From: Diphasiastrum complanatum
Lineage: Eukaryota > Streptophyta > Lycopodiopsida > Lycopodiales > Lycopodiaceae
DNA length: 64,000 nt
Assembly (NCBI GenBank): GCA_029204225.1
Contig: CM055094.1
Location: 16,211,595 to 16,275,594, forward strand
Direction: 5' to 3'
A program made the position numbers and the translations under genes. Below the pieces are notes generated by a model. The model searched no databases, was not told where the DNA came from, and was given only the letters and a program-made list of their open reading frames with translations. This document shows, piece by piece, positions 36,401 through 50,500 of the stretch (the first letter of the stretch is position 1; each line of letters opens with the position of its first letter).

Positions 36401-39400
36401 TTACTAGCTAAACCTTTTGCTAGGAGTTAATGTGCCCCTCATCTTTAATGTGAGTAGACCTAAAGCAAGCCTAGATGAAGGTGACTCACTTACTTCTAAG
36501 GATGAATTTAGAGCTCCTTTGGAACTAGGGAGAGTACCAGAGAGAGAATCAAATATGAAGTCATTGTCTGTGAGTACTTGGTTTGTTGGAAAGGTTGGCT
36601 AGAAAATGACGACTCCTGGGGATCATTGAGCTCTTTCAAAAGAATTTCTCATATTTCCATTTTGGAGGACATAAAACCATGTTTTGGAGGAAAGTATTAG
36701 GCCTCAAACTAATTCTGACTAGTATTCTAACACTCAACTAAGGCCTTTCTGGTCTTAGCCATATGACAATGGAATCACCACTACTTTCCAATGGAAGTAC
36801 AATCAAGATTTTGACATTACAACAAAACTATCTCAATTCATTAATCAATTCAACAATATCAAACCATTGGTTGAGCCTAACATAACAGTCATCAATACTG
36901 AATTCAAGAGTGATCAAGAACTGAATCACATCAAACAGGCTCAATACACTGCTGGTATTGTTACAATCATAGAAAACTAAGTAGCATTGGAAATGCCATG
37001 CCTAATCATCAAGCCGTATGGGCTTACACTGTTCATCTTCACTTGCAAATTCTCAGGCATCCCACTTCCTCCTTGAGTTATTTGGTATCTCCAAGTACCC
37101 ACCAGTATATTCGACGCTTTTTGTATTGAGCATATCTTGACCGTACATGGAGACGACAACTGGGGGTTAAGCCTCGACTACTATCATACTCATTTCATTG
37201 AGCTAGACATAGCAGGCTCCACTTAGGATTGTCACATAGCCTCAGATTTACATTGGGCTAGCTCCGCGTATCATCGCATCAGCTAGCTATTGAGATTAGG
37301 AGGTTCCATAATCCTAGAGAGGAGCGGATCTGCTAGTTATGCTCTTTGAGTGAGGTGGAGTCTGAGGATCATTTTATCTTTCAGTGCCCTGATATTATGA
37401 GATCAGAGGGAGACATACCCACCACACTACGGTCACTCATATCATATGAAGATTCTCGCTGTGTTTCAGTCATGATATGAGAGATGTTCCTACTGCGACA
37501 AGACCCTTTGTCAGACAATCCATCAGGGTCATCCTATTTCTCAGCCTTCGATTATTTCTTTCTTCTCTAGGAGAAGACTGCGATATGACGATGACGACGA
37601 TGATGATGATGATAACGTACCTGTTCACAGAGATCAGTGGCAGCGCTCCACTTATAGTCATGTTGCAACTCGAGTCATATGACCTACCATGAGGAGGCAC
37701 ACGTCTCATCCTCCTAGACGACGTCAGCGGCTACCAGAGCTCCCCATGCTGTAGCTCGTATCACATCCTTCTAACGCCTCAGCAAGACATGATGATAGTG
37801 CTACATTTTACTTTAGACATAGTATTTAGATATGTTGTTTTATTTTCGTTACTGTTTCGGAGACGTTTCATACGCTCCCATTGTTACAACTGATTAACCT
37901 CTCCAATCCGGCTCAAAGCATTAGCGACAATATTCGACGCGCCTCGACGGTACCTAATGTCAAATTCGAACTCCTGAAAGAGTTCCGACCAACGGGCCTT
38001 ATGACCCCTAAGGTCCGAGCATCACAGATAAACTTAAGAGATTCGTGATCCGTCATAACCACGAATTTAGATCCGTACAAGTAATGTCTCTAGATCTTTA
38101 ATGCGTGGTTGACAGCAAAAAGTTCCTTCTCATAAGTAGAATATCTATTTTGAGCTGGGTCCAACTTCTTGCTTTCGAAAGCCACTGACTGGTCTACCAT
38201 CCTGGTAAAGGACTGCACCCACCGCATAGTCACTAGGATCCGTTTCCAACAAGAAAGGTTTGCTAGGGTCCACTACGTGTAAGATAGGGGTGGTAGACAC
38301 TAACATCTTCAAAGCCTCAAAGCTTTGATTCAATTCATCAGTCCAAACAATAGGTGGACTGATTTTTTAATGCCTTCCGGCTTTTTTCTTATTACCCTTT
38401 GGCTTTCTTCACTCACTTAAGAAGATTCGTTAAAGGTAATGCAATTAAGGCCTAGTCTTTAATAAATTCAAGGAAAAAACCTATGACGCCTTAAAAGGAT
38501 TAGGAGCATGAGTGGATCATGGACAGCCAAGATAATGGGGCAACAATGAAAAAGGTAGGAGGATGGGGCTCTTACTATTAAATGGCAAAAGGAAAGGAGA
38601 TAAAGAGAGATGTCTAGATTGTAGAAGAAAGACAACAGTCGGCCATGGGAATAGAGGGAAATGAAGAAGATTTGAAAACAAATGAGCTAGGTATCCCAAG
38701 AAAGTTTTGTGGTACCATGTTATGAACTCAAGCATAGAATTAGCATCACATCAAGTACAAATAGACAATAAAAGACGATAAACTAAGACTTCTAAAGGAA
38801 TGTCAATAGCTCATCTTTTTAAGAGGTACGAGTCTCCTACACAGTATAAGAATTAGGGACATATTCCTCGATAGGAGTGTAGTAATCATATTAGCATTCA
38901 CACATACAATCAAGAATCCATTGAGCAAAACAACATATCATTGACTCATATGAATAGAGCTGAAACTTGCCACATATAATGCTGAAATGGGCGTTGGCCC
39001 TCTTTATATAATATTTCCTAGATCTATCTTAAGCTAAAGGCTATGTTGACGTACAAAGCAAATTTCTAAAACTAGAGTTTATATTATGTAAAAGTCCCAA
39101 TCAATTATTAAGTAAAGAATGAGCCCAATTATAGCTCTACAGCGCCCTACTACATGCAAAATAGTATAGGCCGTGCCTAGAAACATTAGGGGTACAAAAT
39201 AAACATCAATTTCTAACTGGGGTTTTAGAGTTATACCTATGTACTATGACTTATGAAGATTTGAAAGCCTGTTCTTAAGTTTCTATTCTTGTTCCCGTTT
39301 CTAACAGTTCCCAAGTTAATGCATAAAAAAAGTGTTTAGAGTTCCTATGCTTCTTGTTGAAACCTAAGTTCCAAAGTCCATGCATAAAAATAGTATAGGC

Positions 39401-42400
39401 CCCCAAAATAGCACGTGCCTAGAAACATTAGGGGTACAAAATAAACATCAATTTCTAACTGGGGTTTTAGAGTTATACCTATGTACTATGACTTATGAAG
39501 ATTTGAAAGCCTATTCTTAAGTTTCTATTCTTGTTCCCGTTTCTAACAGTTCCCAAGTTAATGCATAAAAAAAGTGTTTAGAGTTCCTATGCTTCTTGTT
39601 GAAACCTAAGTTCCTAAGTCCATGCATAAAAATTAAAGGGTTTTTATTCTTGTTCATGTTCCTATTGAACCTAAGTTGCTAGGACTTTCTGCTCCTGTTC
39701 CTGTTCCTGTTCCTGTTCTTGTTCTTGTTTCTAAGTCCATGTTCTTCTTCCTAAGTTTTTTAGGCTTTAGTATTCCTGTTCCTAGGTTCTTGTTCCTATT
39801 CCTATTCCTGTTCCCGTTCCTATTCCTAAGTTTTGTTCCTATTCTTGTTCATGTTCCTAAGTTCATGTTCCCGTCCTTGTTTTGAAGTTTCGTTCCTATT
39901 CTTGTTCTTGTTCCTATTTTTGTTCCTATTCCTGTTCCTAAGAGCATCTTTCAACTTAGGAACACGAATAGAATTCCATTCCAGTTCCTAAGTTTCGTTC
40001 CTATTTTTGTTCCTATTCCTGTTCCTAAGAGTATCTTAGGTTTTAACAGGAACACAAATAGGAACAAGAACGTAAACCCTTTTGTTATGCACAAAACCTT
40101 TTTTAGCCGTGATACTAAGTAAAAATAACATTTTTTGTTCCTTTGTTAATTAGATATGAATTTTTAGAAAAAAAAATTGGCCACTTTTCGGAATGGAATG
40201 CGTTCCATTTTGGAACAGGCAACTATGCTTACAAGCAACTTGAGTAGCATGCTTTTGCTACCTCTCATGTTAGTGGTCACCTTATTGAGGATCAGTTTGT
40301 AATGCTTTGTACTTAAAATTGAGAACTCTTAAAGTGGTGATGATCTGAGAACACTAAGCTTATAACCTACGAATGGTGTTGAGGGAAAAACTTCTCTAAG
40401 CTAAAGGATTTGCTGCATTTCAAAGTATCTATCAGCAGAATGGATATTCTGTAAAATCTAATAGATAGCTTGTTATAAAGCATTCTTGTAGTCCGACGTC
40501 TAACCTTTATGTGACCAGTGTCTAGCGGAAAACAATGTATTAAGCTTTTTCCTCTAGTTATTTTCTTTCGTTATTGAGTCGATATGTAAACAAATTGTCA
40601 TTTCGCTTTAGCTTTGTGATGTAAATTAAAATTTATATCACTTCAACTTTGCAAAATGAGCTCATTGTGTAATTTTTGTAATCTAGTTGCAGATGCCTTG
40701 GGCTTTAAAATAGTTCTAAGACAAGTTGATCCTTGCACACTCTGTTTACAGCAATAAAACCTCCAAGAGTACAAAGGTTGGAATTGCTCATCATGTCTCT
40801 TTTATGCGACCATATGGCCTCTTTGATGTACTTCCTGTTTTCTTCTCCAATTGGAAGACTCGATTTGCATATGTTGATAGTGTTTGCAACAAGTTGGATT
40901 ACATTGGCATCAACTACTATGGCCAGGTTCTTCTACGAATGGTTTTCAAGTCCTTGAGTTATTGTCAAAAGCTTTTTTATGAACCTGGTTTGAAGTCAGC
41001 TTAGTTGATTTGTCATTGAAAGATTTTCATTCCAAAGTTCTTTTGAAAACTATGTTCTTTTTTACTGGTTGTTAGGTTTTAGCATCGATCTAGTTTGTAG
41101 CTTTATGTGCAAGTAGGTATATATGTACAGAGGCTTTTGTAGCTTTTACTGCTGAGACTCAAATTCTCCAGCCAATCTCAGACTATATTATCTCATTGAC
41201 AAAAATGAAATCTTAGGAAGTGGTCTCTGCTCCGGGACTTAAGCTTGTTGAGAATGAAGAGTACAGTGAATCTGGACGAGGCGTTTGTCCAGATGGGTTG
41301 TATCGGTCACTGTTGCAATTCCATGAAAGATACAAGAATTTCAATCTTCCATTTATCATAACAGAGAATGGAGTGTCTGATGAAACTGACTATATTCGTC
41401 GACCTTACATTTTGGAACACTTGTTGGCTGTGCGTGCTGCCATGGACAAGGTTAGCCCTTAGGTTTATTTTCATTGAGAAACAGATGGGCAGATTTTTGG
41501 CATGAAGAAAAGATATAGACATGTGCAATGTATTGCTTGTCAACGTCTCCACTATGAGAATGTTTGTGCCATGATATAATTATCCGAATGCGATTCTGAA
41601 GGTCTTACGAATTGCATTAGAAATTTATGCTTCGGAGCTTGACACCATGCATCATGGCAGGGTGTTCCTGTTCAGGGGTATTGTTTTTGGACAACATCAG
41701 ATAATTGGGAATGGGCTGATGGGTATGGTCCAAAATTTGGGCTTGCTGCAGTGGACCGTGAACACAACCTTGCTCGTATTCCTCGTCCGTCTTACTATCT
41801 ATTTTCAGAGGTAAAGAAGTCATTATTCTTGAAAAGAATGGCTTCTTGTTTTGTCCATAAAGTTTCTAGAAGGATGTTGAACTGTTATTTTCCAAATTTG
41901 TTTCCAAAGAAGCAGCTCATTTGCTTTGAAGGGCATACTTAAAGTAACAAAGGACTAGGATGGCAGAGAGATGCATACTGTATTTAGGTGCACCTTTGAA
42001 AAAAATTGTATCATCAAACTCCTGTCACTGAATTGTATTTTTCTTTGAGCAAGATCTTAGATGCCCATTTGAAAAACATTGTTATCTGTGTTCAAAAAGC
42101 TGTTGGAATAACTGAAGCTTTGGCTCCTCACCCTGCTACATCACTACCAAATATACAAGTTTATCTGAATCATCTGGTCTGTCAAAGTCCAGAAATTTCA
42201 TATTTTGCATAATGTAGTGTTTCCTGCTCTTGGCATTCATCCTGTAACGGGTTTTAGTAGTTACCTGCTGCTCTGATGTGATCTCTATATATCGATGAAT
42301 TTCAAGTGAATTTAATGTTTGGGCCAGATGGCTAACTTAATATATGATGTGAATGTGCTACTCAAAAATACAAACAATCTTCCATTTGGCAAAGTTTCTG

Positions 42401-43201
42401 TGATTGCTAGCCAGTTGTCGATAATATTTTTTCTAAGTAATCCGGTTTGTGCTTCATAATTTTATTTTGTGCAGGTTTTTACCCCTTGAACTGATTGTTT
42501 GATGCCAGTTAGCTGAATATAAAAAAAATCTGTGTGTTAAAAACATGTGAGTACTCTTTTAATGGGTTTTATTAGATTTGGTAACATACACTACTTGAAG
42601 CTAGCCATTCATGAAACAAAGACAGTCAATCTTGGCAATTTTAAAGATCAGCTACCAAAATGATTGGCATGGAAGTATGACTTTCACTCTATTTTTTCTG
42701 GGCATAATATTCCTTCATGAGGAATAAGAAAGTGCTTTTGTTACAAAATTATTGAATTTATAATACTGTTTTATTATGGTGATTATGTACACCATGTGCA
42801 AAAAAAAATTTTTTTTTGGCTATGAAATGACATTAGATCTTTTGTATTTTTGCAATGAGTTAGCAAGTTGAATTTTGACAAAGTCACCGATGAGGAAAGT
42901 TTGGGGTCCTTGGGAATTCTGAAGGGACACTTACTAAGTTTCGTGTTTCAAGGGTTATCATCTCACTCTCCACATTGAGACACCATTGCGAGTGAATGTA
43001 TGGGAATTGTTTGGACTTTAAATATTTTGGATCAAAAAATTTTAGACAATTACAAGATATTTTCAATTTTAAGTATTTATAGAAGTTAGAACAAAGTAAT
43101 GCTGTTCATTTATATTGATGATGCAGACTGTTGATTGTCCCGTGCATCCCATTGAGTCTTCTGAGGATAGTAATAAGTCGTTTCATTCATATAACCCCCC
43201 C

Positions 43202-43263
<62 letters not shown>

Positions 43264-46200
43264 CTCTGGAGAGATGAGAGAGAAAGAAAGCTTTATTAAT
43301 GTATTTTCTATGCCAAAAGGCATATAAGACTAATGAAGTACATGTCAAGTATGTGGTAACCACGGGAGCGTATAAAACGTCTCCAAAACTATAATAAAGA
43401 AAACATCTAGTACAAACTAAAATAGACACATATGCGAGAGTATGTGTGCATAATAATCCTATGTATCCATGTCAAGATGTCAAGATTGTGCTGTTGTTGT
43501 GCTGATGTTGTAGAAAGATGTAATGCGAGCTACAACATGAGAAAGCACTGGAGCCTGTTGGCGTCATCTACGAGCATGAGCATTTGTAGTAGTAGTCTCT
43601 ATGTAGGATGTTTGGTGATCCAGGCGTAACGTGATGGTTGGAAGTACACTGTCTCTGATCTCTATGAGCATGTAAGCGGCTATCATCCTCATCGTCGTCA
43701 TAATCCTCATCCTCAGTTACTAAATCACGCGATCTCCGCCTAGTAAAGAAGGATGTAATCAATGGCTGTGAGGTAAAACGCTAGGATGTCCCATATAGAT
43801 CTCTCCACACTGGCAGAGATTTATTGCTTTTTACGGAGACTCACGAGAGTCAGGAGGGAGGATTACCTATTTTTCCAGGATACAGATGGGATTCCGTATA
43901 CAGACCTAAGACTAGATCAGCTAGTGGTCGTGGATCCGGAGGGGTTGCATGCTTATACAGGGAGTCTCTTCACCCGAGCAATGAGTTCATCAGACACGAC
44001 GAGCATGCACGTTATATATGGATCCGTATTGTTGGACATGATATTTGTTTGGACAGGGACCTCTTTGTGGAGGCATGTTATTTTCCTCCAGAATCTTCGT
44101 CCTTTGCTGAGGGCACATGGTCACCCTACCTTGATTTATCGCTTGATATTATCAGGTTCGCAGAGCGGGGGCATATTCTCCTCACTGGGGATTTTAATGC
44201 CCGAACCTCATCACGGCAGTCAGAGTTTTATGACATCACCGACCAGCTCCGCGTTCATGCCCTTGATAGCAATGATATGGGAGTTATCAGGGTTTCAGAG
44301 GACAGCTTGGGACCTATTACCCCTATGGTGAGCATTTATTGCAGTTTGGAGAGGCCCATGAGTTAGCCATTTACAATGGCCTAACTTGTTGGCCAAACTC
44401 CGGCAGTTATACTTGTCATCCTTACAGTGGTGGACATAGTGCTGTAGATTATCTCATGGGATCACTATCTTCCATACCTCTCATCTCTGATTTTCATGTA
44501 TCTCCCACCACTCTCTCTGATCATTCTTTTCTCTCCTTCGCTATCGGCCGCCTCCCACCTCCCCAACCATCCTCACATCCCTTGCTTACACGTGAACCCA
44601 GGTATACATTCAATTCTCTCTATACGCCAGTCTACCAGGAGTTTCTAGCCTCCTTACTCCATTCCTTTCCACACGATAGTATAGTCGAGACTCAAGCTGC
44701 CTTTCTTAGCACCTCTCTTCATACCGTTGCTTCCCTAGATTTTCCATCTAAGCCCCATAAAGGCAGACACACACGTTCCTCATCGCTACGGCCTCCATAC
44801 CCCCCCGTGGTATGATGCGGAATGTCGCTCTCTTCATCACCTCGTCACCCATGCCCGTACTCATGATCCTCACCTCCTTCGCTCCGCCAAACGCTCTTAC
44901 CATCGCACACTCCGCCGAAAAAGCGTCCCTATGATGACTCCGAAGGAAAGCATCTTATTGACCTTTTCTTCAGTTCCTCTTCAGGTGCCTTTTGGCGTGA
45001 GTTTATCCCTCGTGCTCCACCACCTCTCCTGGATGACCTCCGCATATGGACCGACTACACTACCAACTTATATACCATACCCACTGACGCACCCATCTCT
45101 ATCTCCCCACGCCCCTCTGAGTTCACCTTCTTCACCTCTGACATGGTATTGAGGACCTTGAATCTGAATTCCTAACCCATGCTTCCGACCTCCTTGCTCC
45201 CACACTAGCCACTCCTCTCAATTCCGCCTTTGTCTCTGGCTTCCCTTCATCCTGGTGCACCAACATCATCCACCCTATTCATGAAAATGTGATCCCATGA
45301 TTCCTGGTAATTACCGCACCACCATGATCGGGCATGTTCTCACGAAGCTCTATGGTACCATACTCTAGTCTGCAGTGAGTTCAGAGGTAGAAGCCAGGAG
45401 ATTACATGCATTGGGGCAGGCAGGTTTCCGATCTCATTATTCTACCACTAACCATATCTTCACACTTCGAGCTTTGATTGAGGAAGCTAAGTACAGGAAA
45501 GAGAGGATTTACTGTTGTTTTGTGGACTTCAGGAAAGCCTTTGATACTGTACCACGCTCCATGCTCATTCAGAGACTTCGTGACCTTGGTTTCTCCACAG
45601 ATATTGCTCTAGCAGTGATGGCTCTTTATGAGAAGGTCTTGGGATGTTTCCGACATGGCAGTGGTCTATCTGATCACATTTGGAGCACCATTGGGGTGAA
45701 ACAGGGATGTTCTCTTTCACCGGTTCTCTTTGGATTGTACATTGATGAGTTAGAGCGAGTCATTTCACAGTGTGGTGGGGCTGGCTGTACACTTGGCACC
45801 ATTCTGATTGCTATTCTCCTCTATGCGGATGATGTGGTACTAGTATCCCCGACTAGAGAGGGATTAAAGAGGCAATTGGATTGTTTACAGGAATTTTGTA
45901 CCAGATGGGGATTGGGGGTGAATACTGCGAAGACCAAGGTTATGGTCTTCAACACTTCTCGAGCCTTCATGCAGCGCCAGGACCTCATCTTGGATGGACA
46001 GGCCTTAGAGGTAGTTTCCTCTTATACTTATCTGGGGATACTTTTTTCTAGTCCTACCTTCAGCATGCGACAGGTTGCCACCACCCGACTTGGGAACGGG
46101 CATTTCTCTCTTGTTCAGCTTGAACGGTTCTGCTTCAAGAAGCTCATTCGAGATGCTCGCAGTAAGTGCAGACTCTTTGATACTATTATCACCCCCACAG

Positions 46201-47481
46201 CCTTGTATGCAGCAGAGACATGGTGTATTGGTCTTCCTGCATCACACTGGGCCAGCATTTCACGATTACAGACCACCATGTTAGCTCATATGATTCCGGC
46301 GAAGCCCTCAGTTCCACACGAGATCCTTCTTGCAGAGTTTGTCATTCCACCCATTCAGATAGATGCCGCTTTCCAGCTTATTGCATATATTCAGAGAGTC
46401 CAAGCTCTGCCTGATGAAGATATGAGATATACACAGACAGGACTTGTTTCCTCACACTCCCTTCATGACCAGGGCTATCAACTGTCAAGCATCCCACTTC
46501 CTCCTTGAGTCATTTGGTATCTCCATTACAGAGCTCCCTTCAGGTACTCATTAGTATATCAGGCGCGTCTTATATCGGGCATATCTTGATCGTACTTGGA
46601 GGCGACAGCTTGGGGTTAAACCCGACTATTACTGGACTCATTTAATTGAGCTTGACATAGCAGGATTTCCAGTTTTGCCACACTATTTGGACTCGAGACT
46701 ATCACATTGCCTCAGATTTACATTGGGACAGCTCTGTGTATCATCACATCAGTTGGCTATTGAGACCGGGAGATTCCAGGGTATCCCGAGAGAGGAGCGG
46801 ATTTGCCAGTTATGCTCCTTAGATGAGGTGCAGTCTGAGGAGCACTTTATCTTTAGGTGCCCGGTGTATTACGAGATCAGAGGGAGATACCACTATTTGT
46901 TCCGTGACACACCTGTCACCCTACGATCCCTCCTAGCCTATGAGGACTCCCGATGCGCTGCACTCATGATACAAGAGATGTTTATACTGCGACAAGACCC
47001 GTGTCAGACAACCCAGCAGAGTCATGTTTCTCAGGCTCAGATCGCTTCTTTCTTCTCCAGAAGGAGAGGACGAGACCTAGTATTTTGTGATGATGAATTA
47101 CCTGACCACGGAGATCGGAGACAGTGTCCCACACATACTCATGTTGCAGCACGAGCTACTCGACTTATCACGAGGAGACCTTTGCATCCTCCTAGACGAC
47201 GTCATAGACCACCAGCGGTCCTTCATGGCCCGTATTACATCCTTTTATAGCATCGGCAGGACAGGATTGGATGATAGTGTCACACCTCACTCATGACCTT
47301 TAGCAGTATACATGCTCCCACATGTTTCATATATCATCACATCTATTTTAGTTCATAGCTTTAGATTTACTATTTTTGTTACCGCATTGGAGACGTTTCA
47401 TACGCTTCCACTGTTACCACATACTTGACATGTACATTTACTAGTCTTATATGCCTTTTGGCATGGAAAAGACATCAATAA

Positions 47482-47547
<66 letters not shown>

Positions 47548-50500
47548 AAGGACATCTTCAGCACCATAGCAAAGGTATGGAAACTGCCCTCTTTTTTCAT
47601 GTTGATATGGTTTTGCTTGAAACCTAAAAGCTGTTGGTTTTTGGAGCGTTTTTGGGTTACATTTTGGTTGAAAATGGCATTTGTATCCCTAATTATGATC
47701 TTGGGCATATTAAAGCATGGTCTACATGATGTCATGTACTAGTTTGTACTAGTTTGATGTCATGTACTAGTTTGTACTAGCATGGTCTACATGATGTCAT
47801 GTACCAGTTTGTACTTAGCAAACTGGGTTGTTTCATTATACCTATGTACCAATGTTGCCCCGGAACGCGTTCCGGGGGGTCTAGTGTTCTAAAACGCAAA
47901 AATAAAAATAAAAAATCAATATTATATAAACAATCATAGATCCAGCGGTCCGCGGATCCCGGTACTGCGGATCCATACTGGTACAGCGGCACCATGATGG
48001 TCCGTGGTACCATAATATATAATTTTTTTTTTTATTTTCTTTTAAAAAAAATAATAATCTAGTGGGCAATATGGGTATCAGCCTGAAGCTCTTGACAAGA
48101 GCAATGCATTTATGCAGGTTGCCGGTTCTAACGAGAGTAGTGCATTTATGCAGGTTGCTCCAACTTCTAATGAATGCCTCTCAATGTGGTAGTTATGTAG
48201 TAGCAACCACCATTTGAGAGAGCGAACAGCCAAAGGACCAAGGGGATGCAAAACACCAAAAAGTGTGTTTTCGCTCAGGAGTCGAAAGGCCAAATCATGA
48301 AGAGGCCGTACCGTCGGGGCCAGGGTCTACCGGCAACCCTCGGACCCTGTCGTTGGGGGGCTCTGCCCTCCAAACCCCCCGTCGGGGGGCCACCGCCCTC
48401 CGGACCCCCTGTTTCTCGGGGGGCTACCGCCCCCCGAACGCCCCCGAACTTCCTGCTATATAGAAACTGTAATCTAGCCATCTCATAACCATCATGGTCT
48501 CACAGTAGACCCTATACTAACAATCATGCCCAATAATGGCTTCTCCATAATGGGGGCCTTACAAATTTGAGCTCACGGTTAACTAGTGACTACTAAACTG
48601 AGAGGTGCATTATTTAGTTATGTCTAACACATTTTGTAGCTGAAACTACCGGCAACCTGCATAAATGCACTACTCTCGTCAAGAGCTTCAAGCTGATACC
48701 CATATTGCCCACTAAGAAAATATATAAATAAATAAAAAAAAAAATTTAAAAAAATATTAAATATGGTACCGCCCTAGTACCGCGGGTCTGAGGGCGGTAC
48801 CATGATGGCGGTTCCATTATGGTACCGGCGGTACCATAATGACGGTACCACAGGGAACTATGTAAACAATATATAATTTATTATATACTTTTTCTTGGTT
48901 GTAACTTCAATAAAATAAATTCCAATCAAAACATTAGAAACAAAAAAAGATGCTTGTTCCATTCCTATACTTTGTCGGCTTTCCTATGAACTAGGTTTCC
49001 AACAATTTCACTGGCTTTCAAATTTTCAAAGGATCTAATTTAATTGGCTTGCCAACAGTTTCATTGCCAATTGTACATTGTGCACAATAGTCAACAGAAA
49101 AGGGCCGATACAGTTAATAGTATTTGACAAAAATAGGGTCCTTGTACTGTTTAAAAAATTTTCGACAAACTACCATCAGATTCCCCATAAAAATTTTGTA
49201 ATTTGAATACCATATTACAAAAATAAAAACCTTCGCGGGCAACATTCTGGGCCAAAATCGCAAAACGCGTTCCGGAACCTGAGGTGCAGCTTTGCTATGT
49301 AGTATGTGCTATGACTTATGAAGTTTTTAGAGCCTGTTTCTGACTTTCTAATCCTATTCCCAATCCTAACAGTTTCCAAGTTTTTGTTTAAAACAAGGCT
49401 TTAGGATTCCTATTCTTGTTCCTATTGAAACCTAAGTTCCTGAGTCCATGAGTAAAAATTAAAGGGTTTCTATTTGTGTTTCTGTTCTAAAGTTCCTGGG
49501 GCCTCTTGTTCCTGCTCCTAAGTTTATGTTCCTATTCCTAAGTTCCTAAGGTTTCTTGCTCCTATTCCTAAGTTCCTAAGGCTTCTTGTTCCTCTTCCTA
49601 AGCAATTCCTAAGTTCCATTCCTTTTCTTGTTCCTGTTCCTATTCCTAACTTCCATTCCTATTCTTGTTCCTATTCATGTTCTTAATGTGAAAATATACA
49701 CGTGTGGGAATGCCCTAAAGTGTGAAATTGATCTCCTAAGCAAAGCTTTTGCACTATAGATCTTCTATTGATTGAAATCCAAGATCAATTGATGAAATCT
49801 AAGGCCAAGAAGCAAAGTTACATGCATACATTCATAACCAAAGTAGTTTCACACGTGTGCAAACATGTACTATTGAAAACTAAGTCCCACAAGCTCCTCT
49901 CCTCGGGTAGAGAGAGAAACCACCACTTTTGGTGAAGGGTAGAGAGAGAAATACACTCAAAATTGATAAATCTCCAAATTCACTCAAAAACTCACATTAG
50001 ATTATGATAGAAAATCAATGTACATATAGAACTCGTGGAGATCTAAGCTTTAATCCTATTGGACCCCTTTTCTAAGACCTCTAACATCCTATTGGATGAG
50101 TGAGTTCACATCCTTTGATTTTGATTGGGCCCTTCTACCAATTTTCTCACTTATGATTGGACCCTTTGACTTTTGCCACCACATAGGGTGCATCATTTTC
50201 TCACAAACTAGAAACACAAAAATATCCAAGATAAATTTTGACAATTTTTCACACTTAAAAGCATCTTTAACTTAGGTTTAAATTTTGGAATAGGAGCCTC
50301 GGACACGGATAGGAACAAGAACATAATTCCTTTTTGTATTTGCAAAATCATTTTGTAGGAATGCAAAAATAAAGATCTATTCGTTTTTCTAAACGGATTT
50401 ACCCACACCAGAGTTATTTTCAAATAAGAGTTTTTATTTTTTTTTTTCAGAAACAGTTCCTAGGGTACCTTAGGAACGGTTCCGGACCGTTCTTGGGAAC

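Larger units (their letters stand above)
33900..36680 (+). mobile_element. Decayed Ty3/gypsy remnant (gypsy-3)
   Basis: In order: a gag piece ([20 protein letters not shown]), reverse transcriptase pieces ([36 protein letters not shown]) with the catalytic block lost at about 34497, RNase H, the integrase zinc finger, weak integrase core traces (35700-36200) and an end block ([14 protein letters not shown]). Stops are frequent, including within RT. No LTR edges were found. Confidence 0.75.
43786..47484 (+). mobile_element. LINE (LINE-B) with endonuclease, reverse transcriptase and Cys-rich end
   Basis: Encodes an APE-type endonuclease, an RT and a C-terminal CX2CX9HX4C motif, then an untranslated end with GGAGACGTTTCATACGC, TTTTGGCATGG, AATAAAG and a TC run instead of poly(A). 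It is truncated inside the N-terminus of the endonuclease. Several indels break the coding frame, but the RT is intact over 377 codons. The RT blocks look unlike the common plant L1 and RTE groups. Confidence 0.9.

Noticed and set aside
39676-39885. Phe/Leu/Pro-rich 'protein' of 69 codons
   Set aside because: A by-product of GTTCCT/ATTCCT repeats.
43261-43785. Twin-priming inversion of a single LINE
   Set aside because: Twin priming inverts the 5' part, but here both segments carry the 3' end, so two copies are involved.
43786-44331. 181-codon frame overlapping the LINE endonuclease
   Set aside because: The +1 neighbour frame holds the real endonuclease motifs.
48246-48488. Pro/Gly-rich frame
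   Set aside because: A by-product of the GC-rich minisatellite; open in several frames on both strands.
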